This document shows positions 36,524 to 45,242 of a stretch of DNA of 64,000 nucleotides, one piece after another. Position 1 is the first letter of the stretch. Each line of letters begins with the position of its first letter. The stretch comes from Fontibacillus phaseoli (lineage in GTDB: Bacteria; Bacillota; Bacilli; Paenibacillales; Paenibacillaceae): assembly GCF_003337355.1 (NCBI RefSeq), contig NZ_QPJW01000003.1:62001-126000 (forward strand), read 5' to 3'. The translations under genes were made by a program, and so were the position numbers. The notes below the pieces were generated by a model. It made no database searches. It was given only the letters and a program-made list of their open reading frames with translations, and was not told the origin of the DNA.

Positions 36524-37303
36524 CTATCTTCGGACCGGAGCGGAGCCGATAACCCCGTAACGCCACAATACCTTGCGGCCGAACCAGCCGAACAGGCGGT
36601 CCGTAGCAAAGCCCATTAAACCGAGACTGATGAGACCGACAAAAATCCAGTCCGTACGGAAAAACAGTCGCGAATTCCAGATCAGGAAGCCGATGCCTTC
36701 ATTGGAGGCGATCATTTCCGCCCCGACAATCGCCATATACGACGTTCCCATGGCGAGCCGGACTCCGGTGAACATATACGGTGCGGTCGCCGGAACAATG
36801 ACGTGAAGGACAATCTGCCATTCCGAGGCGCCCATACTGCGGGCGGCCCGGATTTTATCCTCTTCGACGGACAGCACGCCGGTCAGTGTATTCATCATCA
36901 CGATAAACAGTGTGGCATAAAGGATCAGAGCGATCTTCGACTGTTCCCCGATACCGAACCAGACAAGAAACAGCGTAATGAAAGCGATTGGAGGAATAAA
37001 CCGGATAAAATTCAGCAGCGGTTCCGCAAAATGACGGATAATATCCACTCTGCCGATGAGGACGCCGAGCGGTATCGCCAGCAGGCTGCCGAGCGCCCAG
37101 CCGCTGAATACCCGGTAAAAGCTAATTCCGATATATTTCGGAAGCGATCCGTCTTTGAGCAACTCAATCGCTCCGTTCACGGTATCCACAGGCCCGGGAA
37201 TGACCTCGGGACCATAGAGGAGAGCACCGATTTGCCAGGCCCCAAGAAGAAATATCCAAAGCAGAAGCAAGCCTGCCCATTTCTTTTTTAACCATCCTGT
37301 CAT
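36524..37303 (-). CDS. ABC transporter permease (sulfonate/taurine/nitrate type)
   Basis: 259 residues with six membrane helices of the SsuC/TauC/NrtB family. The ATPase-contact loop is EEDKIRAARSMGASEWQIVL, followed by VPATAPYMFTGVRLAMGTSY. GGAGGAAGACGT precedes ATG. It is the last gene of the MarR-arylsulfotransferase-ABC operon, 11 bases after the ATPase. Substrate class is judged from the neighbours. Confidence 0.9.
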   Translation of the reverse strand: MTGWLKKKWAGLLLLWIFLLGAWQIGALLYGPEVIPGPVDTVNGAIELLKDGSLPKYIGISFYRVFSGWALGSLLAIPLGVLIGRVDIIRHFAEPLLNFIRFIPPIAFITLFLVWFGIGEQSKIALILYATLFIVMMNTLTGVLSVEEDKIRAARSMGASEWQIVLHVIVPATAPYMFTGVRLAMGTSYMAIVGAEMIASNEGIGFLIWNSRLFFRTDWIFVGLISLGLMGFATDRLFGWFGRKVLWRYGVIGSAPVRR

Positions 37304-37314
37304 ACGTCTTCCTC

Positions 37315-38118
37315 CTATTCATCAAAATGCGCTTGAATCCGGCTATGATACTTATAAAACTCCGCCTCCGAAACTTCCCGGGGATACGAGAGCGGAATAT
37401 CATAGATGTGTGAAATTTTCGAGGAGGGACCCGGGGACATGATGCCGATACGTCCGCCAAGCAAAATGGCCTCTTGAATATCATGAGTCACAAACACGAC
37501 GGTCTTGCCCGTTTGCCGCCAAACCCGCACGAGTTCCTTTTGCATCGTCCTGCGGGTCATTGCATCCAGCGCGCCGAACGGCTCATCCATAAGCAGAATT
37601 TCAGGATCATTGGCCAGTACCCGAGCCAGTTGCACCCGTTGCTTCATTCCGCCGGACAGCTCTCTCGGAAACTTGTCTCCGTGCCCTGTCAGTCCGACCA
37701 GTTCGATATACTGTTCCGAGACGGCTCTCCGGTCGCTTTTGGGGACCTTTTTCATTTTCAGCCCGAACTCCACGTTCTGGCTTACCGTAAGCCAGGGAAA
37801 GAGCGAGGAATCGGCCTGCTGAAAAACGACCGCCCGGTCCCGTCCGGGCTTATCGATCTCGGCGCCTCCAAGTCGTAATTTCCCGCCCGTTTTGGAGATG
37901 AAGCCAGCGATCATGTTCAACAGGGTTGATTTCCCGCAGCCGCTCGGGCCCAACAGAATGAAAAATTCTCCCCCTTTAATTACCAGGTCCACGTCCTTGA
38001 TGATGTAATGAAGCTCCCCGGTTCCGGCCCCGGCTTGTTCGCTGTAGCTCTTATTCAAACCCTCGATCGTGATCGTATGTTTCAGTGCAGCCCCTTGCTT
38101 CGGCAACGCTAAAGACAT
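37315..38118 (-). CDS. ABC transporter ATPase (sulfonate/taurine type)
   Basis: 267 residues. Walker A GPSGCGKSTLLNM, signature ELSGGMKQRVQLARVLANDP and Walker B ILLMDEPFGALDAMTR are intact. The Q-loop region is VFQQADSSLFPWLTV. It is of the SsuB/TauB/NrtD type, which energises import of aliphatic sulfonates, taurine or nitrate. AGGAGGGG precedes ATG. The substrate-binding protein gene ends 13 bases upstream. Confidence 0.92.
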   Translation of the reverse strand: MSLALPKQGAALKHTITIEGLNKSYSEQAGAGTGELHYIIKDVDLVIKGGEFFILLGPSGCGKSTLLNMIAGFISKTGGKLRLGGAEIDKPGRDRAVVFQQADSSLFPWLTVSQNVEFGLKMKKVPKSDRRAVSEQYIELVGLTGHGDKFPRELSGGMKQRVQLARVLANDPEILLMDEPFGALDAMTRRTMQKELVRVWRQTGKTVVFVTHDIQEAILLGGRIGIMSPGPSSKISHIYDIPLSYPREVSEAEFYKYHSRIQAHFDE

Positions 38119-38130
38119 CTAAATCCCCTC

Positions 38131-39204
38131 CTATGGTGTGATGGTCACGCGGTCAGGCAAAATTTCCCGTAAGGCATCCAGCTTGATTTTGTCTTCCAAC
38201 TCAAAGTCCTGCTGTATGATTCCATTCTCCACCATATATTTTTTCTGGCGGGACAAACTGTCGAGCGCGGCCTGATCGAAATCGATATTCCAATTGACCA
38301 CCGACAAATCCTTCAACGTAGCTTCCCTCGGCTGTTTGACTTCTTTATACAAAATATCCGCTACCTTTTCCGGGTTCTCCTTGATAAAGGCGGAGGATTC
38401 GTCCAGTGCGCTGAGGAAACCCGACACGGCCTCCGGATGTTCCTTGATCAGCGATTCCGGCGCGACGATTTGGCTGCCGATCCGTACTTTAGTTTGCGAC
38501 ATGTCTGTCAGTTGGTGCACCCCTTCAATGGCTGCGAACTTCTCCACCATGACCGCCCCGGTGGCCCAAACGGCGTCCACCTCTCCTTTTTTCAAAGCGA
38601 TGTACGCCTCGTCAAATCCTCCTTGACCGATCAACTTGGCATCATCGGGTTTAAGGCCGTATTCGGATAGATATTCATCCCATAGATAGGTAATAAATGT
38701 ACCCCGCATAAAGCTCAGGTTCTTCCCTTTCAAATCTTCCGGCCGCTTAATGTCGTCCCTTACAAACAACTTCCACTGTTGCGCACTCAGATCCGTGGAG
38801 GTTCCGGTCGAAGCGATGATCGCAAACTCCCCTTTGCTGACGGCATTCAGAATCGGAAAATCGGCTCCCCAGGCGACATCCGCCTGCTTGATGAACAGCG
38901 AATTGATTCCTTCCGCAGGCGTGGCGAATGTCACCAATTTCGCATCGATTCCGTGTTTTTCAAAGAGTCCCTGATTCACCGCAACGCGCAGTACGGGATT
39001 GGATGAAATATCGGCGATATTCAGCTTCACCTTGGTTTGTTGTCCGTTCTCCCCTCCCGAATTTCCCGCGGCCTGGGCCTTGGATGAAGTTTCGTCACCG
39101 GACGAGCCGCAACCGGTTAGAACTATCAGGAATGTGAGAACGAACAATAATGACGATATGCCCGTTCTTTTCAAATGAGTGTTGTTCCTCTTGGATACTG
39201 GCAT
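38131..39204 (-). CDS. ABC transporter substrate-binding lipoprotein (SsuA/TauA type)
   Basis: 357 residues from ATG 39204, six bases after AAAGGAGAAG; the longer frame overlaps the upstream gene and lacks a site. Lipobox LIVLTGCGSS. The NMT1/SsuA-like domain reads NPVLRVAVNQGLFEKHGIDA, GINSLFIKQADVAWGADFPI and LKGKNLSFMRGTFITYLW. It probably binds an organosulfur compound, as the gene before it encodes an arylsulfotransferase. Nitrate or a pyrimidine precursor are alternatives. Confidence 0.88.
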   Translation of the reverse strand: MPVSKRNNTHLKRTGISSLLFVLTFLIVLTGCGSSGDETSSKAQAAGNSGGENGQQTKVKLNIADISSNPVLRVAVNQGLFEKHGIDAKLVTFATPAEGINSLFIKQADVAWGADFPILNAVSKGEFAIIASTGTSTDLSAQQWKLFVRDDIKRPEDLKGKNLSFMRGTFITYLWDEYLSEYGLKPDDAKLIGQGGFDEAYIALKKGEVDAVWATGAVMVEKFAAIEGVHQLTDMSQTKVRIGSQIVAPESLIKEHPEAVSGFLSALDESSAFIKENPEKVADILYKEVKQPREATLKDLSVVNWNIDFDQAALDSLSRQKKYMVENGIIQQDFELEDKIKLDALREILPDRVTITP

Positions 39205-39229
39205 GGTCTCTTCTCCTTTCTTTCTCATC

Positions 39230-40693
39230 CTATTGTTCTCCACCCGGCTTGACCGGCTGATTTCCCTCATCGATCCTGGCTACGCATAGCGCCCCCTCTC
39301 CATAGGAAACCGTACCGTTCACAAGCACGATAGATTCAGTTCCCGTTCCCGCAGCTCCCGGAACTCTGAAGCTGGCCACGTCCAGCGGCTCGATCGCCGT
39401 TTCAACCGGTTGCGAAAGCTGGGGCACCCACTCATAAGGCACACGATAGGCCCGGTACACCATATTCGAGTTTCGCTTATTTTTGTAAGGGGAAATGTAT
39501 TCCCAAACCAGTTCATGCTCCCGGGTAACTTCAAAAATCCGGCCGTCCGCGCCTTCCGTAATCAGTGTGTTGCCGTTTGGCAAGCGCTGGGCGGAGCTGA
39601 TATAGGGGCTATAAAAATGGTAGGAGTCCAGCGGCGCCATGAACCCGGCTTCCGTCGGCGTGTATTGCCATACAATCTCCAGCGTGACCGGATCGATCTC
39701 CAAAATGCGGGAATGGTCGCGGGCGGCGTTTTTCTGACCAAACGCGGAAGCCGGATTCGGAGCTCCGTAACCTGCCCACCCCCCGTTATCGAACAGAAGC
39801 AGGTTGCCCTCGCCGGGCAGTCCCCTAGGAATCAGGTGAGCATGATGCTGGCCAATGATCCAGCCCAAATGTTTGACCTCGGGTGATGAATAATCCGGTC
39901 CGAGCTTCCAGACGATCTTTCCGGTTCTTTTGTCCGTGATCGCGATAATGTTGCTCTCTCTGGCATCCCAAATAATGTTATCGGGATGGAATCGCTCATC
40001 TCCGGCATCATACCAACGGTTAGGCCCCAGTGCGGAAACAGAGTTAATATGCATCCAGTCCCCCGAATGGTCGCCGAAAAACCGGGTATTGGGGTCGCGG
40101 AACAGGACGTTTTTAGCCTGCTCGTCAAAACCCAACTCATCAAAATGCTCATGCAGATTCCATTCCCAGACCATATTTCCTTCCCAGTCCACTTCGATAA
40201 TCGAATCATCGAGCAGCAATTTATCCGAAATCTTGGGATCATGAACGTTTTTATGCACAAGAATCAGCGTGTTTCCCCCATCAATCCTGGGCTCCGCACC
40301 GGGAACATAATAACCTACCGGATTGCCCTCCCGCTGGTAATCGTGATGGGCTCGGGCCATCCACTGCGGATCATGCCCCGGATCCTCGATCAATTCATGC
40401 CGGTTGAACCGCCAAACGATATTTCCGTCCCAATCGACCTGCACCAGGTCAACCTCATCCTGGAATCCGTATTTCGGATCCCGCTCGGCCGTGCTGCCAA
40501 GCACAAAACCTCCGGGAAACAATTTGTTGGGAAAGCCGCGAAGTCCCTGCCACAAATGCACCTCTTTGCCGTTCATATCGATCAGCAGCGCGCCGAGGTC
40601 GGCCGCCTGATAGATCGTATAGCCGCTCCACGCTTTCTCCGGTTTATACACCGTCGCTCCAGTAGGGTATATTGTCGGGTGTCCCATGTTCAT
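39230..40693 (-). CDS. Arylsulfotransferase (ASST) family protein, no signal peptide
   Basis: 487 residues of a repeat-rich beta-propeller in the arylsulfotransferase family (LFPGGFVLGSTAERDPKYGF, VDWDGNIVWRFNRHELIEDP, WEYISPYKNKRNSNMVYRAY). The potential catalytic His region is WIIGQHHAHLIPRG. Known ASST enzymes transfer sulfate between phenols and act in the periplasm; this one starts at MNMGHPTIYPTGATVYKPEK with no signal, implying the cytoplasm. GAGGAGCGG precedes ATG. It is co-directional with an upstream marR gene and a downstream sulfonate-type ABC transporter, suggesting use of aryl sulfates as a sulfur source; this is inference. Confidence 0.85.
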   Translation of the reverse strand: MNMGHPTIYPTGATVYKPEKAWSGYTIYQAADLGALLIDMNGKEVHLWQGLRGFPNKLFPGGFVLGSTAERDPKYGFQDEVDLVQVDWDGNIVWRFNRHELIEDPGHDPQWMARAHHDYQREGNPVGYYVPGAEPRIDGGNTLILVHKNVHDPKISDKLLLDDSIIEVDWEGNMVWEWNLHEHFDELGFDEQAKNVLFRDPNTRFFGDHSGDWMHINSVSALGPNRWYDAGDERFHPDNIIWDARESNIIAITDKRTGKIVWKLGPDYSSPEVKHLGWIIGQHHAHLIPRGLPGEGNLLLFDNGGWAGYGAPNPASAFGQKNAARDHSRILEIDPVTLEIVWQYTPTEAGFMAPLDSYHFYSPYISSAQRLPNGNTLITEGADGRIFEVTREHELVWEYISPYKNKRNSNMVYRAYRVPYEWVPQLSQPVETAIEPLDVASFRVPGAAGTGTESIVLVNGTVSYGEGALCVARIDEGNQPVKPGGEQ

Positions 40694-40703
40694 CCGCTCC
40701 TCT

Positions 40704-41300
40704 TTAGTAAGATAGATATTTTCCTTGCCGGTTCATTTCCTCGGCCGTTGGCCCGTCGGTTTTTATCTGCTGCTCCCTCTGCGAAGCACGCCGGGTACCC
40801 TCCGAATTCCGCATCGCCAAATCATTCAGCGTTTCGGAAAAATGATCGAGGCGGCCAATCAGCACTTTGAATAGATAATGAATCGACGTAAGCTCTTCCT
40901 CCGATAAATCCGCAAACAGAATCGAAATGCATCGCCTGCCGATGTTCCGGTTGCGGCCCATCATTTCCCTACCTTGCTCCGTAATATCGAGCCATACCGT
41001 CCTGCGGTCACCGTCTTGCCGGATTCTTCTGGCGAACCCTTTCTGCTCCAGCTTGTCACACAAGCCGGTCACGGCGCCCGACGTAAAATCAAGTTCCTCG
41101 GCCAGATCGCCCAGACGCTGCGGTCCTTCCCGGAGCATTTTCTGCAGGACGAGCAACCCCGGAAGCGAAACCCCCTCAACCTCCACTTTGTCCCGTTCCT
41201 TCACAAATCGTCTGACCATTTTTCGGAACAGCCAATCCGCTTCCTCAATCAACTCCCACTCGCTTTCGCTTCTGCTAATGACGGCCTCAACCCCTTGCAA
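40704..41300 (-). CDS. MarR-family transcriptional regulator
   Basis: 198 residues with the MarR winged helix: LVLQKMLREGPQRLGDLAEE, then LDFTSGAVTGLCDKLEQKGF (recognition helix) and RIRQDGDRRTVWLDITEQGR (wing). The N-terminal 30 and C-terminal 40 residues are extra. The frame start at 41300 is a TTG without a clear ribosome site; an internal start is possible. It is the first gene of the arylsulfotransferase operon and probably controls its own promoter; a palindrome lies in the leader. Confidence 0.88.
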   Translation of the reverse strand: MQGVEAVISRSESEWELIEEADWLFRKMVRRFVKERDKVEVEGVSLPGLLVLQKMLREGPQRLGDLAEELDFTSGAVTGLCDKLEQKGFARRIRQDGDRRTVWLDITEQGREMMGRNRNIGRRCISILFADLSEEELTSIHYLFKVLIGRLDHFSETLNDLAMRNSEGTRRASQREQQIKTDGPTAEEMNRQGKYLSY

Positions 41301-41305
41301 AATAA

Positions 41306-41345
41306 TAAAAAGGCCCCCGAAAGCATCCCTTGATCGGGAGGTCTT
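41306..41345 (-). terminator. Terminator-like hairpin in the leader of the marR operon
   Basis: The minus strand has CCTCCCGA pairing with TCGGGGG around a 13-base loop, extended by AAGGCTCC/GGGGGCCTT, then TTTTTATTATTTT. It ends a few bases before the first possible start of marR, so it looks like an attenuator within the operon's own 5' leader. Confidence 0.6.
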
Positions 41346-41388
41346 CCAGGAGCCTTTGGATGTCCAATCGGCTGCTACCTATCCATTC

Positions 41389-41402
41389 TCTTAGCACTAA
41401 GA
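41389..41402 (-). promoter_or_regulatory. Candidate MarR operator
   Basis: TCTTAG-CA-CTAAGA: six-base arms around two bases, about 20-30 bases downstream of the predicted transcription start. Position and symmetry suit autoregulation; not tested. Confidence 0.5.
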
Positions 41403-41428
41403 AAATGACTGATAAAGTATTTTTCATC

Positions 41429-41457
41429 ATATTAAACCCATTAATCACACCTGTCAA
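41429..41457 (-). promoter_or_regulatory. Promoter of the marR-arylsulfotransferase operon
   Basis: On the minus strand: TTGACA (41452-41457), a 17-base spacer, TAATAT (41429-41434). This is near consensus for sigma-A and implies a leader of about 120 bases. Confidence 0.8.
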
Positions 41458-41676
41458 GTATGAATTAATTAAGAAAAACTATGTCAGCTATTTGCAATGT
41501 CTTTGAATCGTAGACAAAAAGCACAAAATGTCCACCGAAAAGTGGACACGACTGGGAAAAGGACTGCCGTTAGCATTATCCATATTTTGTGCCTTTATTC
41601 TCTAAAAAAACCACCAGACTTGCCATTGCACCCTTCAAAATCACTCACTCTGCAAAGGCGCACCCGTCAGATCGCG

Positions 41677-42270
41677 TTACCCCATGCTATTAAACTCTTG
41701 CTTATGCGTGATCCTCAGCACTTTCCCCGGTTCCACCTTCCACTTGGCATTCCAGAGCCCTTCACTGCCTGGCTCTAATATGGTGCCCAGTATGGAAATG
41801 ACGCCGCCATGGGTAACGATCAGAATAGGTTCTTCCACCCGTTCGGTTACGAGCTTACGAGAAAATGCATCCAGCTCTGCATATATTTCCTTGATGCGGT
41901 CTTCAAATGCCGGCCATGCTTCGCCGCCCGGAGGCGTGACTTCCTGCGGATTATCGATCCAGTTGCGGTATTGTGGATTGTTTTTAAGCATCTCATAAGT
42001 CTGGCCTTCCCACGCACCGAAATTCATTTCCCTCAACCGGGAGTCATAGGAAGCAACGGCGGCCAACTCCGGAGAAATATACTCCAGCGTGCTCCGGCAG
42101 CGCTTAAGATCACTGCAGAATACGGCGGAAAAAGCAGTCTCCGCCAGTTCGGCCCGCAGAGGAGACAACCCGCAAGCTTCTCCGGGGAGAAGCTTTGTAT
42201 CACTGTGCCCCTGATACCTCCGCTCTTTATTCCATTCGGTCATTCCGTGGCGAATCAACCACCACTCCAT
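41677..42270 (-). CDS. cobC: Histidine phosphatase, probable alpha-ribazole phosphatase
   Basis: 197 residues from ATG 42270, preceded by GGAGGACAAGAC; a longer frame overlaps cbiB and is rejected. The phosphohistidine motif is WWLIRHGMTEWNKERRYQGH, with FCSDLKRCRSTLEYI, LREMNFGAWEGQTYEML and LIVTHGGVISIL providing the other active-site residues. It is the last gene of a cobamide operon, which supports removal of phosphate from alpha-ribazole phosphate (CobC), although the family is functionally broad. Confidence 0.85.
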   Translation of the reverse strand: MEWWLIRHGMTEWNKERRYQGHSDTKLLPGEACGLSPLRAELAETAFSAVFCSDLKRCRSTLEYISPELAAVASYDSRLREMNFGAWEGQTYEMLKNNPQYRNWIDNPQEVTPPGGEAWPAFEDRIKEIYAELDAFSRKLVTERVEEPILIVTHGGVISILGTILEPGSEGLWNAKWKVEPGKVLRITHKQEFNSMG

Positions 42271-42283
42271 GTCTTGTCCTCCT

Positions 42284-43255
42284 TCAAATCCAGTGCATCC
42301 CGCCCGCCATCCAGATCCACAGTCCGGTTGCAATCAGCACGAAAGCCCCGGATACGACAAACATCAGCTTTGCGGTTCTCGGAATGTCATCGGGCTCCAG
42401 TTCACGCGACTTTTCACCCATATAAGCGCGAAACGATTTCACGCCGTGATACCCGTTTTCCCCGCCGAGCCGGATGCCGAGAGCTCCCGCCACCGCAGCC
42501 TCGGGATAACCGCTGTTGGGGCTGGGGTGACTGGATGCATCCCTGCGCACTGCTCGCCAGGCTCCGGCAGCATTCCATCTCAGGCACCAGGAAGCCGATA
42601 TAAGCAAAAGCGCGGTCAAGCGGGCGGGAATGTAATTGACGATATCGTCCAACCGGGCGGAGGCCCAGCCGAGATGAATATACTTGTCGTTCTTGTAGCC
42701 GACCATCGAATCGAGGGTATTCACGGCCCGGTAAGCCATCGCCAAGGGGGCGCCGCCCAGCAAGGCGAAGAACAGAGGCGACACGACGGCGTCGACGATG
42801 TTCTCCGCCACCGTCTCGACCGCGCCGCGCGCCACTTCCGGCGGTTCAAGCCGCTCGGTGTCGCGGCCGACGATCATGCCGAGCGAACGCCGCGCGGCCG
42901 GTAGATCGCCGCGGCGCAAGTGGCCGCACACCTCCATGCCGGCGTCCCGCAGCCCTTTCGCGGCGATCGTAGTCCAGATCAGCAAGGCTTCGCACGCAGC
43001 GGCGAGCCAGGGGCTGATCCCGGCCAGCAGGTGAAGCGCGGCCAAGGTCAGAACAAAGCTGCCGCCCGCGACAATCAGCGGCAGCAAAAGCCCTGCGGCC
43101 CGGTAGGCGCGGGGCTTCACCAGGCGGCGAATCGCCGCCTCGACCCGCTGGATCGCCTTCCCCATCCCGATGACGGGATGAGGAAGCCAGCGCGGGTCGC
43201 CGAGCAGCCGGTCCAGCGCGTACGCGACCGGCAGCACCCACCACGCCGCCGTCAC
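42284..43255 (-). CDS. cbiB: Adenosylcobinamide-phosphate synthase
   Basis: 323-residue membrane protein. Family motifs: AYALDRLLGDPRWLPHPVIG near the start, AAKGLRDAGMEVCGHLRRGD, GRDTERLEPPEVARGAVETV, ENIVDAVVSPLFFALLGGAP and NTLDSMVGYKNDKYIHLGWA. It attaches aminopropanol phosphate (or a related linker) to cobyric acid. A GTG start overlaps the cbiZ stop by four bases. CobD, which makes the linker, is encoded two genes upstream. Confidence 0.95.
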   Translation of the reverse strand: MTAAWWVLPVAYALDRLLGDPRWLPHPVIGMGKAIQRVEAAIRRLVKPRAYRAAGLLLPLIVAGGSFVLTLAALHLLAGISPWLAAACEALLIWTTIAAKGLRDAGMEVCGHLRRGDLPAARRSLGMIVGRDTERLEPPEVARGAVETVAENIVDAVVSPLFFALLGGAPLAMAYRAVNTLDSMVGYKNDKYIHLGWASARLDDIVNYIPARLTALLLISASWCLRWNAAGAWRAVRRDASSHPSPNSGYPEAAVAGALGIRLGGENGYHGVKSFRAYMGEKSRELEPDDIPRTAKLMFVVSGAFVLIATGLWIWMAGGMHWI

Positions 43256-43980
43256 ACGCGATCCTTAGCCGCTGCCCGCAGCGACTCGCTCACGGCGGCG
43301 TAAACCAGGCGGCCCACCGTGCCGCCAAGGTCCGTGGCGGTACCGGCGTAGCTGTGCAGCAGCGGCCATTCGGCACGCTGGCTTACGCCGAGCACAACCG
43401 CATCGGTCGTGGTACCGGTGGCCGAGAGGCCCGTCTCGGCGTCAAGCACGCCGAGATCGCCGAGCGCAGCGGTCTTCGCCTCGGTCGCCGTGATCACGGC
43501 GTTCACCATCGCCCCGGGCGTCAGTCGTCCGTCGACCGCCAGCATCAAATTGATCGTCCCCGGCGTCCAGGATGCCGGAAACGTCGTCCGCTTCACGCCC
43601 GCACGCGCCGCATTCGACACCCCCGCCGTGGCGCAGCAGAACACGGCGAAATCGTCGCAGCGTTCTTCCGCGACAGCGGCATGCCGCAATTGGACGGCGG
43701 TAAGCAGACCCGCCGTTTCCGCTTCCGGGTAGCCCCACGCTTGCAAGCTATCCGCAATGTCCCGCTCCGGATCATCGCACCGGTAAAAGCGGTCGACATA
43801 AATATTGACCATCCGCCTAACCGGCGTCATTCCCCCGCCATAAACCGAACTTCCCAGTCCGTCCATGACCATCGGCGCTTCCAGCAAAAGATGCCGCTCC
43901 CCGCGCGTCAATCTCAATCCGGGCCATGCGGACGATTCGTAGCTCCCGCTCTCGCTGCTATTCAAAAAAGGCGTCGTCAT
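43252..43980 (-). CDS. cbiZ: Adenosylcobinamide amidohydrolase
   Basis: 242 residues of the CbiZ family (MVMDGLGSSVYGGGMTPVRR, VFCCATAGVSNAARAG, NLMLAVDGRLTPGAMVNAVI, LSATGTTTDAVVLGVS). CbiZ cuts the linker amide of adenosylcobinamide or some pseudocobalamins to release adenosylcobyric acid, allowing salvaged corrinoids to be rebuilt with the cell's preferred base. Four-base overlaps on both sides put it in the cobD-cbiZ-cbiB-cobC operon. First 20 residues are a less conserved extension. Confidence 0.92.
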   Translation of the reverse strand: MTTPFLNSSESGSYESSAWPGLRLTRGERHLLLEAPMVMDGLGSSVYGGGMTPVRRMVNIYVDRFYRCDDPERDIADSLQAWGYPEAETAGLLTAVQLRHAAVAEERCDDFAVFCCATAGVSNAARAGVKRTTFPASWTPGTINLMLAVDGRLTPGAMVNAVITATEAKTAALGDLGVLDAETGLSATGTTTDAVVLGVSQRAEWPLLHSYAGTATDLGGTVGRLVYAAVSESLRAAAKDRV

Positions 43981-45077
43981 TTCTTCATTCCCCCCGCAAG
44001 CACTTGTTTCATTTCATGAAGCAATTTCGTACAGGCCGCCGGGTCTTTTACGGCGATCCGGATGTCCCGCTCCCCGAGTCCCGGATACATGGCACAGCTG
44101 CGCACCAGCACACCCCTTGCCCCTAAAGCTTCTTGCATGCCGGCGGCCGTCCAGATCTCAGGTAGGCGCACCAGCAAAAAATTTGCCTCCCCGGGCCAGG
44201 TGCGGCAGTCCAGGTGATCCAATTCCCGCCGCAGCACCTCTCGCTGCCGGGCAATCAGTGAAATCGTCGCCTGCTCATATTCTTGTCCTGCAGCCAGGCA
44301 TATTTCTCCGGCCAGCAAAGCCAGCAAATTCACGCTCCAGGTCACTTGCTTGCCTCTCATCGCCGCAGCCGTCCGCGGATGAGATATCGCGTACCCGAGG
44401 CGCAGCCCCGGAATCGCATAGAACTTCGTCATCGACCGGATCAGAATCAGCCGGGGATAACGCTCGAGTTCCGCTAACAGTGATTGTCTCTGCGGCCCCG
44501 GAATAAAATCGATAAATGCCTCATCCACCACCACATATGTACCATATCGTTCTCCGGCTTCGGCAAACCGGTGCAGCTCATCCAGGCTGTATTGGACGCC
44601 GTTCGGATTGTTCGGCTGTCCAATGAACACCAGGTCGCATGCCGCAATGAGCCGCTCCACCTCTTCAGGCGCCGCCCTGAAATCCCGTTCCTCCTCGCCC
44701 AAAACCGAAATAACTTCCGCTCCGAACTGCTGAGACAATGTTTTATATTCCGAGAAACAGGGCTCGATCACGCCGACCTTCGACGGCGATAAAGCCAGCA
44801 ACGCGAGCGCCATATTTTCGGCGGCCCCGTTACCGATTACAAAGCACGCCCCATCCGTGTCCAGACTTTGCGCCAACCGCGAAATCAGCACCCGATGACC
44901 CGGATCGGGATAGCCGGCTACCTGCGGCAGCGCCTCACTCAGCCTGTCCAGCAATCCCGGAGGCGGTCCGAGCGGATTAATATTGGCGCTAAAATCGATA
45001 AATTGCTCGGGGGCCAGCCCATATCTGGCCGAAGCCGTCCGCAAATCCCCACCATGTCCGTACACTTCCAGAATCAT
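43977..45077 (-). CDS. cobD: L-threonine-O-3-phosphate decarboxylase
   Basis: 366-residue PLP enzyme of the histidinol-phosphate aminotransferase superfamily. YGHGGDLRTASARYGLAPEQ and IDFSANINPLGPPPGLLDRL are typical of CobD; IGQPNNPNG is the cofactor pocket and RSMTKFYAIPGLRLGYAISH holds the Schiff-base Lys. It makes aminopropanol phosphate for CbiB. First gene of the cobD-cbiZ-cbiB-cobC operon. I see no cobalamin riboswitch in the 165 bases upstream. Confidence 0.93.
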   Translation of the reverse strand: MILEVYGHGGDLRTASARYGLAPEQFIDFSANINPLGPPPGLLDRLSEALPQVAGYPDPGHRVLISRLAQSLDTDGACFVIGNGAAENMALALLALSPSKVGVIEPCFSEYKTLSQQFGAEVISVLGEEERDFRAAPEEVERLIAACDLVFIGQPNNPNGVQYSLDELHRFAEAGERYGTYVVVDEAFIDFIPGPQRQSLLAELERYPRLILIRSMTKFYAIPGLRLGYAISHPRTAAAMRGKQVTWSVNLLALLAGEICLAAGQEYEQATISLIARQREVLRRELDHLDCRTWPGEANFLLVRLPEIWTAAGMQEALGARGVLVRSCAMYPGLGERDIRIAVKDPAACTKLLHEMKQVLAGGMKK

Positions 45078-45242
45078 AAGGGTTCTCCTCTTCTCTGTAC
45101 CAATAAGACTTTCAGGTGAAGTCTACCACACCTTCAAGTTAAATCAAGACCTTACATTCAGCTTATGATCTTTCACCAGGATGACGAATGCACGATCCTA
45201 TTATATGATGAATGTCGAATAATGAAAAAGGAGGCATCGACG

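Noticed and set aside
41300..41425. Possible SAM-I (S-box) or T-box leader before marR
   Set aside because: The conserved AGAGNGG...GGAGGGA and GGGTGGNACCGCG elements are not found.
41528..41547. Hairpin TGTCCAC...GTGGACA as a terminator
   Set aside because: No T-tract follows on either strand; probably chance or minor structure.
42846..43244. Arg/Ala-rich minus-strand open frame within cbiB
   Set aside because: Shadow of the GC-rich cbiB gene in another frame.
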